A stretch of 14,922 nt of DNA from assembly GCA_910584865.1 (NCBI GenBank), contig CAJUCE010000060.1, positions 1-14,922 on the forward strand, read 5' to 3'. Below, piece by piece: positions 6,801 through 14,883 of the stretch. Made by a program: the position numbers and the translations under genes. The DNA comes from an uncultured Acetatifactor sp. (lineage in GTDB: Bacteria; Bacillota; Clostridia; Lachnospirales; Lachnospiraceae). The notes beneath the pieces are model-generated. The model was not told where the DNA came from. It was given only the letters and a program-made list of their open reading frames with translations, and did no database searches. The number at the start of each line of letters is the position of its first letter. The stretch's first letter is position 1.

Positions 6801-7139
6801 TCAGTGTATTACTGTGCCTATATACTTTGCCATAGCCTCCATAACACAAGTCATAAATATTGCCTGCGTCTCCGTGCTGTTCATCAGAATCTCCTGTGCC
6901 TTTGCGATACAGCTTCCTTTAACGGTATCTTCCTCATTCCTTATGACAATCTCCATCCCCAGTGCTGAAACAATCTTCTGATATGTATGAATTCCCGGCT
7001 GCCTTCCCCCCGCTTCAATTTTCTTCAGATGGGATTCACTGACTCCGGCGGCTTCTGAAAGCTCCGCCCTGGTCATTCCCTTTGACTCACGCAGTAGCCT
7101 GATTGCCTCACCTATATTTGTACCTTGCATATTTATCAT
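6801..7139 (-). CDS. XRE-family helix-turn-helix regulator
   Basis: A 112-residue cytoplasmic DNA-binding protein. Residues about 4-60 form an XRE/Cro-type HTH: IGEAIRLLRESKGMTRAELS, then AAGVSESHLKKIEAG as the helix-turn-helix core and a following YQKIVSALGMEIVI segment. The rest (about 65-112) is helical and may mediate dimerisation. The frame is open from a TTG at 7154, but that codon overlaps the ribosome site GGAGG (7152-7148). The ATG at 7139 is 8 bases from it and is the better start. Such short XRE proteins commonly repress their own promoter and control excision or transfer genes of mobile elements. Target here unknown; the inverted repeat in its promoter suggests autoregulation. Confidence 0.9.
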   Translation of the reverse strand: MINMQGTNIGEAIRLLRESKGMTRAELSEAAGVSESHLKKIEAGGRQPGIHTYQKIVSALGMEIVIRNEEDTVKGSCIAKAQEILMNSTETQAIFMTCVMEAMAKYIGTVIH

Positions 7140-7166
7140 GTACCGTACCTCCAAGATGGTGTGTTT

Positions 7167-7201
7167 ATTATAGAAGTCCCGAAATCTTTTTAAAAGGGAC
7201 T
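7167..7201 (-). promoter_or_regulatory. Promoter of the XRE gene with operator-like inverted repeat
   Basis: A perfect TATAAT lies at 7172-7167 on the minus strand, 27 bp before the ATG at 7139. The -35 at 17 bp spacing (TTTTAA) is poor. AGTCCC (7175-7180) and GGGACT (7196-7201) form a 6-bp inverted repeat 15 bp apart across the spacer and -35. That is a plausible repressor site for the adjacent HTH protein. Confidence 0.45.
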
Positions 7202-7341
7202 GGTTGTGCCCTTTTTACAAGATTTGGACAGTTCAGAAAATCCCCCCGTATTCATCATTTTTCTCTATCTGATTTCTTTTATATCCGACATGGTTTTTAA
7301 GCCATATGTCGAATTCTCATTTATCATGCGATATTTTTCCG

Positions 7342-7392
7342 AAAAAAATCCTTTCCGGAAGAACCGCTGTACGCCAGTCCTGCCAGAAAGGA
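7342..7392 (-). terminator. Intrinsic terminator downstream of the sugar operon
   Basis: On the minus strand TCCTTTCTGG (7392-7383) pairs with CCGGAAAGGA (7358-7349), ten pairs with one G-U, around a 24-nt loop. Seven T follow directly (7348-7342). It lies about 190 bp after the GH2 stop and upstream of the XRE promoter, as expected for an operon end. The long loop lowers confidence a little. Confidence 0.55.
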
Positions 7393-7578
7393 AATAATCA
7401 AGCCTAATAACTTCTTTTCCCAATGTTGCGATTTACTACCCCTATACAATATTTCTTCAATCACGGCTGTTCCATATTTCTTTTTACTCCGCAACCTTTG
7501 ATGCAGGCTGCTAATGGCTCATTTCAATCACTGTAGCGAAATCGCCCACCATACCAAAACGTACCTATGAATATTCTT

Positions 7579-9942
7579 CTATCTGGCATATAATACGGCT
7601 TCCGTTCTCTGCAATCCTTCACCGCATACCTGAATACGGATATCTCCATCTTTTTCCGTTGCCTGCACAATGGCAAGCAGTCTGCCATGGTAGGTGGTGT
7701 AAGAAGTATCCGAGAATTTCTCCACAGTCTCAGGATTGCCGGAACCCAATGCCAGAAGTTTCCCTGCCCCTTCCACTGTTACTGATAATTTCTGATTCTC
7801 CATCATCCATGGTATCCTGTCACCATCCGTAATCTGGATATTGATATAGGCTAAATCCTGACCGTCTGCTCTGATTTCCCTTTCTTCCGGAATAATCGTA
7901 ATCTGTTTTTTCCCTGATGCCGATACCAAATATTCCCTGGCAATTTCCGCTCCAGCCACATCAAAGCTGATTGCTTCCAACACACCTGGCTGATAAGTGG
8001 TTTGAAAACTTGCCCGACACAGTTCCAGCGATTTTCTTCCGAGTGAAACGCCGTCCTGAAACAGCTCAATTTCATTTCCCTTGCTGTATACTTCGATATC
8101 TGCCGTCTTTCCTTCACATCCTAGCCATGTCCAGCTGTTTACTGCATCTGTAAGCCGCCAGCGTCCAACCGTATATTCTTCACCTGAATGGTTTACCGGA
8201 CGAACAGCAATATATGGTTTTTCATACTCGCCAAACACTATGGATGTGTAATATCCTTGGCTTTCTACATATCCAGTCAGGTCAACTGAACCACAACCCG
8301 CAGTCAAGCATGGATATTCCTTGGAAAAAGGCGCCTGTGAAGAACCGTAAAACGAAAGTCCGACACCCGCTTCTCCCAGATAATCCCATGCAGTCCACAT
8401 AAAATCCCCAATCAAATAAGGGCTCTCCAGTACCCTTTTCCAGTTTTCCCCTATTCTGCACGGGAAAGTTTCTGAACTGAGCATGACACGGTCCGGAACC
8501 ATTTCATGAGTTCCGGCATACCAGCTTTCCCCATAATTATATCCAACTATATCCACATGCTGGAATACATCATGCAGCAGCGCTTCCTGGTTCTGTGCTG
8601 TAATTGATGCCATTATCTTAGGCAGAAGCGTAAGCACATTGTTGACATCCTGGCTTCCCACCGTTTTTTCTTCTTTGCTTTCCTCCTGTGCTTTCTTCTC
8701 CGCCATCTTTTTTGCCATGACAGACAAAAGAACATTGTTGGCAATCGTTGTGGGCCTGCTTTCGTCCAGTTCCTTAAACAATCCGGAGATTGCCTGGCAG
8801 ATTAACGCCCCATGAGGGAGCCCTGTATCGGTAATCTCATTGCCCACACAGTACATAATCACAGATGCATGGCTGTAATCTTTCCTTACAATCGCCCTCA
8901 CATCCTTCTGCCATTCCGCATCAAAATACTGGGCATAGTCATGTGACGACTGGGGCAACTTCCACTGGTCAAAAGTTTCCTCAAGCACATACATTCCCAA
9001 CTCATCACATATCTCTAAAAACACCCTTCCTGTAGGATTATGAGAATAACGGATTGCATTGAAGCCAAGTTCCTTTAGCTTCTTTACCCGACGGTATTCC
9101 GCCTTATGATAAGAACATGCACCCAGAGGCCCGTTGTCATGGTGGATGCAGCCTCCCTTTAATTTGACCGTCTTCCCATTTACCTGAAAACCTTTCTCTG
9201 CATCCCATGCAAGGGTTCTGATACCGAACTTAATCTCTTCCACGTCCACAGTTTTCCTTTCTTTCACAAGAGAAACCCTCAACACATATAAGTTCGGTTC
9301 TTCTGCGCTCCACAGTTTTGCATCCGGAATTTCTATCTCAAAGCTGTCTCCCTGTCCTTCTGCTTTTTTAATGCTTCCATCATAGATTTCACAGATGACT
9401 TCAGTCCCCTCTTCTCTTACCGTTTCCGTTTCAACACGGATAACTGCCGGTGAATGGGAAACTGTAGTGACTCTAATACCATCAGGAACAACATATTCTT
9501 TTTCCCCTACATACAGATTCACATCCCTGTAGATTCCGCTTCCTGAATACCAGCGCGAATTAGGTGTCTGCGAATTATCTGCGATTACTTTTAACTCGTT
9601 ATCCCTGCCAATCTTCAATCGGTCAGTCAAATCTACATAAAAATTGGTATACCCATAAACCCAGCCACCAATCTTTTCCCCATTCAAAAAGACTGATGAG
9701 TTCATGTATACGCCTTCAAACTCAACCAAAATCTTTTTATTTTCATATTCCGCATCACCATAAATATTCTTTGTATAGACATACTTACCACCCGGATAAA
9801 ATCCTGACGCATTTCCGTTTTCCAAGTCCGGCACACGTTCTTCTGTCAGCATGGCATCATGGGGAAGATCTACAGCCTTCTTTATCCCTTCTTGCCCATC
9901 TTTCCAAAAATACCATCCTCTGTTTAATTTCTGTTTCTCCAT
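7579..9942 (-). CDS. Glycoside hydrolase family 2 enzyme (beta-galactosidase-like)
   Basis: A 787-residue retaining exo-glycosidase, cytoplasmic (no signal peptide). The N-terminal GH2 sugar-binding jelly roll spans about 1-150, with FEGVYMNSSVFLNG and NSRWYSGSGIYRDV. An immunoglobulin-like domain spans about 150-240. The TIM barrel spans about 245-560 and starts with KLKGGCIHHDNGPLG. The general acid/base is E369 in VGNEITDTG and the nucleophile E491 in LSSETF. C-terminal beta domains of the DUF4982/GH2-C5 kind follow. The NxKG motif of beta-glucuronidases is not seen near the nucleophile, so galactoside or another neutral glycoside is more likely. A Lys/Glu-rich segment (about 411-427) lies between the catalytic residues. 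The ATG has GGAG 8-9 bases upstream. It is the last gene of the operon, 48 bp after the DUF4432 gene. The exact substrate cannot be told. Confidence 0.93.
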   Translation of the reverse strand: MEKQKLNRGWYFWKDGQEGIKKAVDLPHDAMLTEERVPDLENGNASGFYPGGKYVYTKNIYGDAEYENKKILVEFEGVYMNSSVFLNGEKIGGWVYGYTNFYVDLTDRLKIGRDNELKVIADNSQTPNSRWYSGSGIYRDVNLYVGEKEYVVPDGIRVTTVSHSPAVIRVETETVREEGTEVICEIYDGSIKKAEGQGDSFEIEIPDAKLWSAEEPNLYVLRVSLVKERKTVDVEEIKFGIRTLAWDAEKGFQVNGKTVKLKGGCIHHDNGPLGACSYHKAEYRRVKKLKELGFNAIRYSHNPTGRVFLEICDELGMYVLEETFDQWKLPQSSHDYAQYFDAEWQKDVRAIVRKDYSHASVIMYCVGNEITDTGLPHGALICQAISGLFKELDESRPTTIANNVLLSVMAKKMAEKKAQEESKEEKTVGSQDVNNVLTLLPKIMASITAQNQEALLHDVFQHVDIVGYNYGESWYAGTHEMVPDRVMLSSETFPCRIGENWKRVLESPYLIGDFMWTAWDYLGEAGVGLSFYGSSQAPFSKEYPCLTAGCGSVDLTGYVESQGYYTSIVFGEYEKPYIAVRPVNHSGEEYTVGRWRLTDAVNSWTWLGCEGKTADIEVYSKGNEIELFQDGVSLGRKSLELCRASFQTTYQPGVLEAISFDVAGAEIAREYLVSASGKKQITIIPEEREIRADGQDLAYINIQITDGDRIPWMMENQKLSVTVEGAGKLLALGSGNPETVEKFSDTSYTTYHGRLLAIVQATEKDGDIRIQVCGEGLQRTEAVLYAR

Positions 9943-9990
9943 AACCCGCTCCTTCCAGACAGCCGTTGTAAAATTTAGATTTCGTTTCTA

Positions 9991-10965
9991 TCATTCGCGC
10001 GACTCAATCATACTAACTTTCACCCGATATTCTTTCTTCTCTCTAGGAGATAAGAATTTCAGCATCCCTGTCCTTCTCATCACGTCACGTCCGTCCGGAT
10101 AACAGTTCCCGCATTCCAGTCCAAGCACATAATCACGCACTCCCATCATCTTCCACTCAACAAACCCATCCAGTTTTTCCGTATCAAAGCTGATGGCAAG
10201 CCCTGTGCCAAGCTTAGGCTGATAAATGGATGCCTGCCCTTCCCTACCGGAAAATTTGTGGTAATAACACCTCTCCTGATACCCAGCAGTGGGCTTCTCC
10301 ATATGCATCCAGTTTTCTATGTCTTCTGCCGCATGATTATCCCGCGGTTTTACCTCCACAGACGGAATCTTTACAATACTGTCCTCGTCCAGCAGGGGAT
10401 AACCCATGTTCATATGGTATAAGATTTCCACTGGCTCCACCCTGTCCCCTGTATTTTTGATGACATCATATATCTCAAAAGTATTTTCGGACGTAGATAC
10501 CCTGATCTCCCGTTCCATCCGCAGTTTCCGTCCAAATATCACTTCATCCTTTACCACCATATGCACCACAAGTATATCGCCCTCTTCCGTCCAATAAGCT
10601 TGTTCGCAAGGCTGGTTAGCAATGGATCCATGCAGAGGAAGTTCCTCTCCTTCATCGGTACAGGGGGAACCTACTGCCTGCAGACCGCAGGTTGTCAAAA
10701 AACCTGCCGTAAAAGATTTCAGCCAGTTTGATCCAATGCAGTCATAGTATGCCGGCGACACATAACCGCAGGGAGACATATAGCTCATATTGATTCCCTT
10801 GAAGCGCAGCCTTGCAATATCTCCAGCCCGATCCGGTGTAACGGCAAGCTCTATTCCTTTACCATTATTTATCTCCAAAATCCGCATACCAGCGCCCCTG
10901 CCACCTGCAAGACGATGTTCTTCTATCCCATAAATCTGTGAATCGTGCCCTATGTATGGATTCAT
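9991..10965 (-). CDS. DUF4432 family, aldose 1-epimerase-like protein
   Basis: A 324-residue protein of the galactose-mutarotase fold, DUF4432 type, in the cytoplasm. Supporting segments are the N-terminal GRGAGMRILEINNGKGIEL with TPDRAGDIARLRFKG, the LHGSIAN block with H112, YHMNMGYPLL with H184, and LGLECGN with E284. His and Glu at such positions correspond to the acid/base pair in aldose epimerases. The family probably interconverts anomers of, or epimerises, the sugar handled by its operon; direct biochemical knowledge is thin. The ATG at 10965 has GAGGG five to six bases upstream. It sits between the kinase (32 bp upstream) and the GH2 gene (48 bp downstream), so a role in presenting the right anomer to the isomerase is a fair inference. 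Confidence 0.88.
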   Translation of the reverse strand: MNPYIGHDSQIYGIEEHRLAGGRGAGMRILEINNGKGIELAVTPDRAGDIARLRFKGINMSYMSPCGYVSPAYYDCIGSNWLKSFTAGFLTTCGLQAVGSPCTDEGEELPLHGSIANQPCEQAYWTEEGDILVVHMVVKDEVIFGRKLRMEREIRVSTSENTFEIYDVIKNTGDRVEPVEILYHMNMGYPLLDEDSIVKIPSVEVKPRDNHAAEDIENWMHMEKPTAGYQERCYYHKFSGREGQASIYQPKLGTGLAISFDTEKLDGFVEWKMMGVRDYVLGLECGNCYPDGRDVMRRTGMLKFLSPREKKEYRVKVSMIESRE

Positions 10966-10997
10966 CTAATCCCTCCTCGTCAATGTTTTCCGGCTGC

Positions 10998-12488
10998 TTA
11001 TACCAATGGCCGCACCGCTTGGTATACTTTCTCATATCTCTTATATATTTCCATGTATTTGTCATGCATTTCCCGACGCGGCTCATAACTTTCTATTTTC
11101 TCAACCATATGTGCCGCCGCATCGTTTAAATCTTTGAACAGCCCCACAGCAATTCCCGTCAGCATAGCGCTGCCCACGGTTCCCGCATCCACAGTTTTCA
11201 ATGAAGTAATCGGAATGTCCAATACATCCGCTTTCATCTGCATCCACTCTTTGGATTGGGCGCCCCCGCCTGTGGCATGTATCCTGTCAAAGCAGATTCC
11301 TGACTGCCGCAAAGCCTGCATATTCAGGTACATCTCATATACCACGCCTTCCATACATCCACGATAGATGTCTGCTACCGTAGTCGCCGCCGTCAGTCCT
11401 AAAACAGCCCCTTTGGATCCGGTATCCATATACGGCGTTGCTGCCCCCGCAAAATGGGGCAGCACCAGAAGACCGCTTGGTTCTTCTGACGCATAGGCAT
11501 ACTCCAGAAGTTCATTGACGGAAATTCCCTGCTCCTTTGCAAGCCTTTTCTCTTCTTTCGCCAATGTATCTGCACACCACTGTATCAATGCGCCACCTGT
11601 ATAAGAAAAAGCATATGCCACATATTTTCCCGGAATCACATAAGGGACAACAGAGAAATATCCCTGATACATCACATCAATATCCGGTATTTTGTCATAA
11701 ACAGGGGTCAGGCATTCCACCGTCCCGGCTCCGTCCACTGCCACAGAAGCGTCAAATGCACCTGCCCCCACTGCTGCGGAAACCTGGTCATGGCTTACGG
11801 AAACTACCTGCGTATCCGGCTTGAGTCCGGTTTCTTTTGCAACAGACGTCAGCAGTTTCCCCGCAATCGTTCCTGTAGGAACCGGTACGGACAGAAGCTT
11901 CTCATCAATCCCGGCTGCTCTCAGAATTTCACTGCTCCAGCACAGATTCCTGATATCAAAGGCCATCGTTCTTGTTGCCAGAGAATAGTCGATCTGAGCA
12001 ACCCCTGTCAGCCTGAAAACAACATAGTCTTCCATAAGAAAGATATGCTCTGCTGCTTCCAGAACCTCCGGTTTATTTCTTTTCAGCCACATGATTTTGG
12101 ATATGCTGTACATCTCATGGGGACGCAGTCCTGTAATCTCCGCAATCTTCTTTTCCCCCATCTTCTGCACCAGTTCAAGGCACTCTTCCCTGCCCCTCGA
12201 ATCTGTATACAACATGGCAGGATGCAGCGGCTCCCCAGTGTTGTCTACACATACAAATGTCTCCCCAAAGCTGGTCACCCCAATCCCGCCAATATCGGGA
12301 TACCGGGATGCCATCTCCATAAACACAGCGTAGACACCATCCATCATGGCTGAAATATCAATTTCATGTCCTCCTACTGCCCTCTGTACTGGATAGTCAC
12401 GGTATGCTTTCCCAAGTAAATGGCCATCCCCGTCAAAAACCGTACACTTACATCCTGTAGTCCCAATGTCCAGTCCTGCAATATACAT
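10998..12488 (-). CDS. FGGY-family carbohydrate kinase
   Basis: A 496-residue ATP-dependent sugar kinase of the FGGY family (xylulo-, fuculo-, rhamnulo-, glycerol kinases). The N-terminal phosphate loop is GLDIGTTGCK (5-14), with D7. SFGET (73-77) and the YTDSRGREE block (94-102) line the sugar site. The catalytic Asp is D234 in VSHDQ, the second phosphate loop is GAGTVEC (253-259), and the adenosine motif is ATGGGAQSKEW (405-415). Length is normal for the family. GGAGAG about 7 bases before the ATG supports the start. It lies 29 bp after the isomerase gene, which points to a ketose as substrate, giving a ketose-1- or ketose-5-phosphate. The sugar itself cannot be assigned, so I give no gene symbol. 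Confidence 0.92.
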   Translation of the reverse strand: MYIAGLDIGTTGCKCTVFDGDGHLLGKAYRDYPVQRAVGGHEIDISAMMDGVYAVFMEMASRYPDIGGIGVTSFGETFVCVDNTGEPLHPAMLYTDSRGREECLELVQKMGEKKIAEITGLRPHEMYSISKIMWLKRNKPEVLEAAEHIFLMEDYVVFRLTGVAQIDYSLATRTMAFDIRNLCWSSEILRAAGIDEKLLSVPVPTGTIAGKLLTSVAKETGLKPDTQVVSVSHDQVSAAVGAGAFDASVAVDGAGTVECLTPVYDKIPDIDVMYQGYFSVVPYVIPGKYVAYAFSYTGGALIQWCADTLAKEEKRLAKEQGISVNELLEYAYASEEPSGLLVLPHFAGAATPYMDTGSKGAVLGLTAATTVADIYRGCMEGVVYEMYLNMQALRQSGICFDRIHATGGGAQSKEWMQMKADVLDIPITSLKTVDAGTVGSAMLTGIAVGLFKDLNDAAAHMVEKIESYEPRREMHDKYMEIYKRYEKVYQAVRPLV

Positions 12489-12517
12489 CCGTTCTCTCCA
12501 TTCCCATCACTTGCTTA

Positions 12518-13924
12518 CTATCCATCAATCTCCACCCAGTCATATCCAAGATAGGTAGTAAATGCCTCTTTCAATATTTCTTTCATATGCCCCACACCGA
12601 CAGAGGTATGGTGTTTGAAACCGCCCCTCGCCAGTTTAATCAGCTTATTCTGCAGATCCGGGATTTCACAGACACCGCCGCATCCAAAAAATGCTTCTTC
12701 AATCGAATCATCCGTAAACCGTGCTTCACTGGCATATACAATGATTTTTCCATCCTTTGTCTGGCAATTAGAGATGGTGGCAGGAAAAGCCTTAATCCTT
12801 CCCTCATTGCAGCCCCAGCCGGAACCCGGATCGTTTTTTGCAAACATTTTATGTTCCGTAACCGTCCCTTTTGCTGTCATCAGTCCCTGGGCAACCGATC
12901 CGCAATGGAACAGGATTACCTTGTTTTCCTCATCACCATAGTTATTATTCCAATCCAGAACAGCTGCCGGCTCTTCACTTGCCAGATTCATGGCACGCAT
13001 GGTAATGGCGGAGCACATATCTATCTCACAGGATGCCACGATTCCCCTGTCATTCAGTTCACTTAACAATACGCAGGGGCATACCCTCATATAGGTTTCC
13101 ATCTCGTTCCAGCAGCGCAGTGTCAGTGCGTCCAGATGATATTCCTCAATATACTCATCCAAAACTACAGAAACTTTAGCCAGCGTCAGTTTATTAGCCT
13201 CCGGTACCTTTGTAAAGTCTGTATAGTCCTCCAAAACTTTTACCTTGGCCATAACAGCCCCGTCATCGTCCGCTTTCTGCCCCACCTTATACATCAGTTC
13301 TGACAGGTCAAATGATTCCACGTTGATGCCGTGTTTCTGCAGGGCAATCTCATCAAAGCGGACAGTCTTGAATGCAGTCGTCCTCGCCCCGATGCATCCC
13401 ACATTGAACCTTTTCATACCGTTTACCACGCGACAGATAGCTGCAAAATCCTTCAGATTCTGTGCAAAGGCCTCCGATAGGGGATGTACCACATGGGGCT
13501 TCATCACCGTAAAAGGCACCTGATACTGGGTAAACACATCCGTCACGGAAAACTTTCCACAGTAAGCATCGCGCCTGTGTGCAAAATCCATCTTGCCAAT
13601 CTCATCAGGATAGGCCTGCATCAGAATCGGAACCCCTGCATCCTGAAGAGCAGTGATTGCCCCGTTTTCATCAGCAAATATCGGCATGGAAAAAATCACA
13701 CCGTCATAATGTCCTTCATGTTCTTTCAGCCATTTCGCGTAAAGCAGCCCCTCATCCCTGGTCTCCACACCGCCATACCGCGTCAGCCCTGCATCCATCG
13801 CGATATAATCATACCCTGCGTCCGTTACCGCTTTGATCATATCTTCCCTTGCTCCATAAATCAGCTCTCCCGGCATGAACCCCCGGTTGCAGAATGCCAA
13901 TGCAAATGTCATTTTCTTTCCCAT
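12518..13924 (-). CDS. L-fucose/L-arabinose isomerase family protein (aldose-ketose isomerase)
   Basis: A 468-residue cytoplasmic protein of the COG2407 group (L-fucose isomerase and relatives), which interconverts an aldose and a ketose using a divalent metal. The N-terminal Rossmann-like part contains DGVIFSMPIFADENG and the C-terminal part carries the active site. Candidate metal ligands are E274/E276 in CWNEMETYM, E300/D302 in CEIDM and a histidine in FKHHTSVGVGH (438, 439 or 446). Genuine FucI enzymes are about 590 residues, so this is the shorter branch whose substrates are mostly unassigned. The ATG at 13924 has GGAGAGGG upstream; a second ATG four codons later is possible. It lies 19 bp after the aldolase gene and 29 bp before the kinase, which fits the isomerase-kinase-aldolase logic of fucose- and rhamnose-type pathways. 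Confidence 0.9.
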   Translation of the reverse strand: MGKKMTFALAFCNRGFMPGELIYGAREDMIKAVTDAGYDYIAMDAGLTRYGGVETRDEGLLYAKWLKEHEGHYDGVIFSMPIFADENGAITALQDAGVPILMQAYPDEIGKMDFAHRRDAYCGKFSVTDVFTQYQVPFTVMKPHVVHPLSEAFAQNLKDFAAICRVVNGMKRFNVGCIGARTTAFKTVRFDEIALQKHGINVESFDLSELMYKVGQKADDDGAVMAKVKVLEDYTDFTKVPEANKLTLAKVSVVLDEYIEEYHLDALTLRCWNEMETYMRVCPCVLLSELNDRGIVASCEIDMCSAITMRAMNLASEEPAAVLDWNNNYGDEENKVILFHCGSVAQGLMTAKGTVTEHKMFAKNDPGSGWGCNEGRIKAFPATISNCQTKDGKIIVYASEARFTDDSIEEAFFGCGGVCEIPDLQNKLIKLARGGFKHHTSVGVGHMKEILKEAFTTYLGYDWVEIDG

Positions 13925-13943
13925 TTTCCCTCTCCTTCCTGTC

Positions 13944-14831
13944 TCAATCCATTAAAGCAAACATTTTCATTGCCGTCTTCACATTTTCTTTCATCGCTGC
14001 CCTGGCTGCCTCCACTATGGAAGAAAAGAAAACCGGCTCCCCTGCTTTCAGAGTGCCCAGATATTTTTCCGCAGCCGCCCCGCCGGACTTATCCATGTAT
14101 GTAAAGTAATTCACCTTGCGCACGCCTGCCTCAATCGCTTTCCTATAATCCTCCCTGCTGACTCCTGAACCGCCATGCATCACTACCGGAATATTCCCTG
14201 TCTGATTACGCACGCCCCTCACCACATCAAAATCCAATTTGGGTTCCGTCAGGTAGATGCCATGGGTCGTTCCAAAAGAACATGCCAGTGCATCAATTCC
14301 CGTTTCCTTTACGAAAATTCCTGCCTGTACCGGATCCGTATAAATCTTAGTCTCATCCTCTGCACCGCTCTCATCTCCAGCACCGGATTCCCGCCTTCCC
14401 ATACTGCCCAGTTCCGCCTCCACTGAAGCTCCTGTTTTTGCTGCCATCTCCACCGCTTTCTTCGTGTTTGACAGATTTTCTTCATAGGGCAGCACGGAGC
14501 CATCATACATAATAGCAGTAAATCCTAAGTCAAGAGCCTGTTGCAGATACTCCAGTGTCTCGCCGTGGTCCAAGTGCACGCACACTGGAACAGTCGCTTT
14601 TCTGGCTTTTTCCACCATAATCGGTCCAATAACAGAAAGCGGAATCCACGGTTCATGGCATTGGGCGAACTGTATAATGACTGGCAGTTGTAGTTCTTCT
14701 GCTGCCTCTATTACTGACAGCAGACTTTCCAAGTTCGGCGTATTAAACGAACCAATGGCAATTTTTCTTTCCTCCGCTATGTTCATGACTCCATTTAGTG
14801 TTTCCAGCAAATCAATCTCCACCTTTCTCAT
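13944..14831 (-). CDS. Class II ketose (bis)phosphate aldolase (FbaA/GatY/KbaY type)
   Basis: A 295-residue zinc-dependent aldolase that splits a phosphorylated ketose into dihydroxyacetone phosphate and an aldehyde. Family marks are GSFNTPNLE (27-35), the VHLDHGE block with catalytic D88 and zinc ligand H89, YDGSVLPYEENL (109-120), VEAELG (137-142), the zinc histidines H190 in GTTHG and H219 in MHGGSG, and the phosphate loop KVNYFT near 248-253. Length is normal. It is the first gene of the operon. The ATG at 14831 has no strong ribosome site upstream; AAAG a few bases away is the best seen. Residues 149-160 are a tandem hexapeptide repeat (SGAGDE-SGAEDE) in the loop before YTDP. Whether the substrate is a 1-phosphate or a 1,6-bisphosphate cannot be told; no second sugar kinase is present in the window. 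Confidence 0.9.
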   Translation of the reverse strand: MRKVEIDLLETLNGVMNIAEERKIAIGSFNTPNLESLLSVIEAAEELQLPVIIQFAQCHEPWIPLSVIGPIMVEKARKATVPVCVHLDHGETLEYLQQALDLGFTAIMYDGSVLPYEENLSNTKKAVEMAAKTGASVEAELGSMGRRESGAGDESGAEDETKIYTDPVQAGIFVKETGIDALACSFGTTHGIYLTEPKLDFDVVRGVRNQTGNIPVVMHGGSGVSREDYRKAIEAGVRKVNYFTYMDKSGGAAAEKYLGTLKAGEPVFFSSIVEAARAAMKENVKTAMKMFALMD

Positions 14832-14854
14832 TCTTTATGTTTGGAACTACTTTT

Positions 14855-14883
14855 ATTTTGAATATGATTATGGTGTTAGTCAA
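14855..14883 (-). promoter_or_regulatory. Probable promoter of the five-gene sugar operon
   Basis: TTGACT (14883-14878) and CAAAAT (14860-14855) on the minus strand are 17 bp apart, with five of six and four of six matches to the sigma-A consensus. The start of transcription would fall near 14848, leaving a short leader of about 17 nt before the aldolase ATG. I see no clear CcpA-type cre palindrome in the remaining 40 bp of the window. Confidence 0.5.

Larger units (their letters stand above)
7140..7578. other. 440-bp intergenic region between the GH2 gene and the XRE gene
   Basis: It holds the XRE promoter with a putative operator (7167-7201) and an intrinsic terminator (7342-7392) for the sugar operon. 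A minus-strand frame at 7324-7518 contains EEILYRG and a hydrophobic stretch but has no usable start and overlaps the terminator. I see nothing else there. This is the likely boundary between element-like DNA to the left and the metabolic operon to the right. Confidence 0.5.

Noticed and set aside
7324..7518. Minus-strand frame with EEILYRG and a hydrophobic stretch resembling a CPBP protease fragment
   Set aside because: No usable start or ribosome site, no downstream His motif, and it overlaps a good intrinsic terminator; the similarity is probably chance.
10998..14831. Sulfoquinovose degradation operon
   Set aside because: Some sulfoglycolytic isomerases belong to the fucose isomerase group, but no transaldolase, transketolase or sulfolactaldehyde-handling gene is present here.
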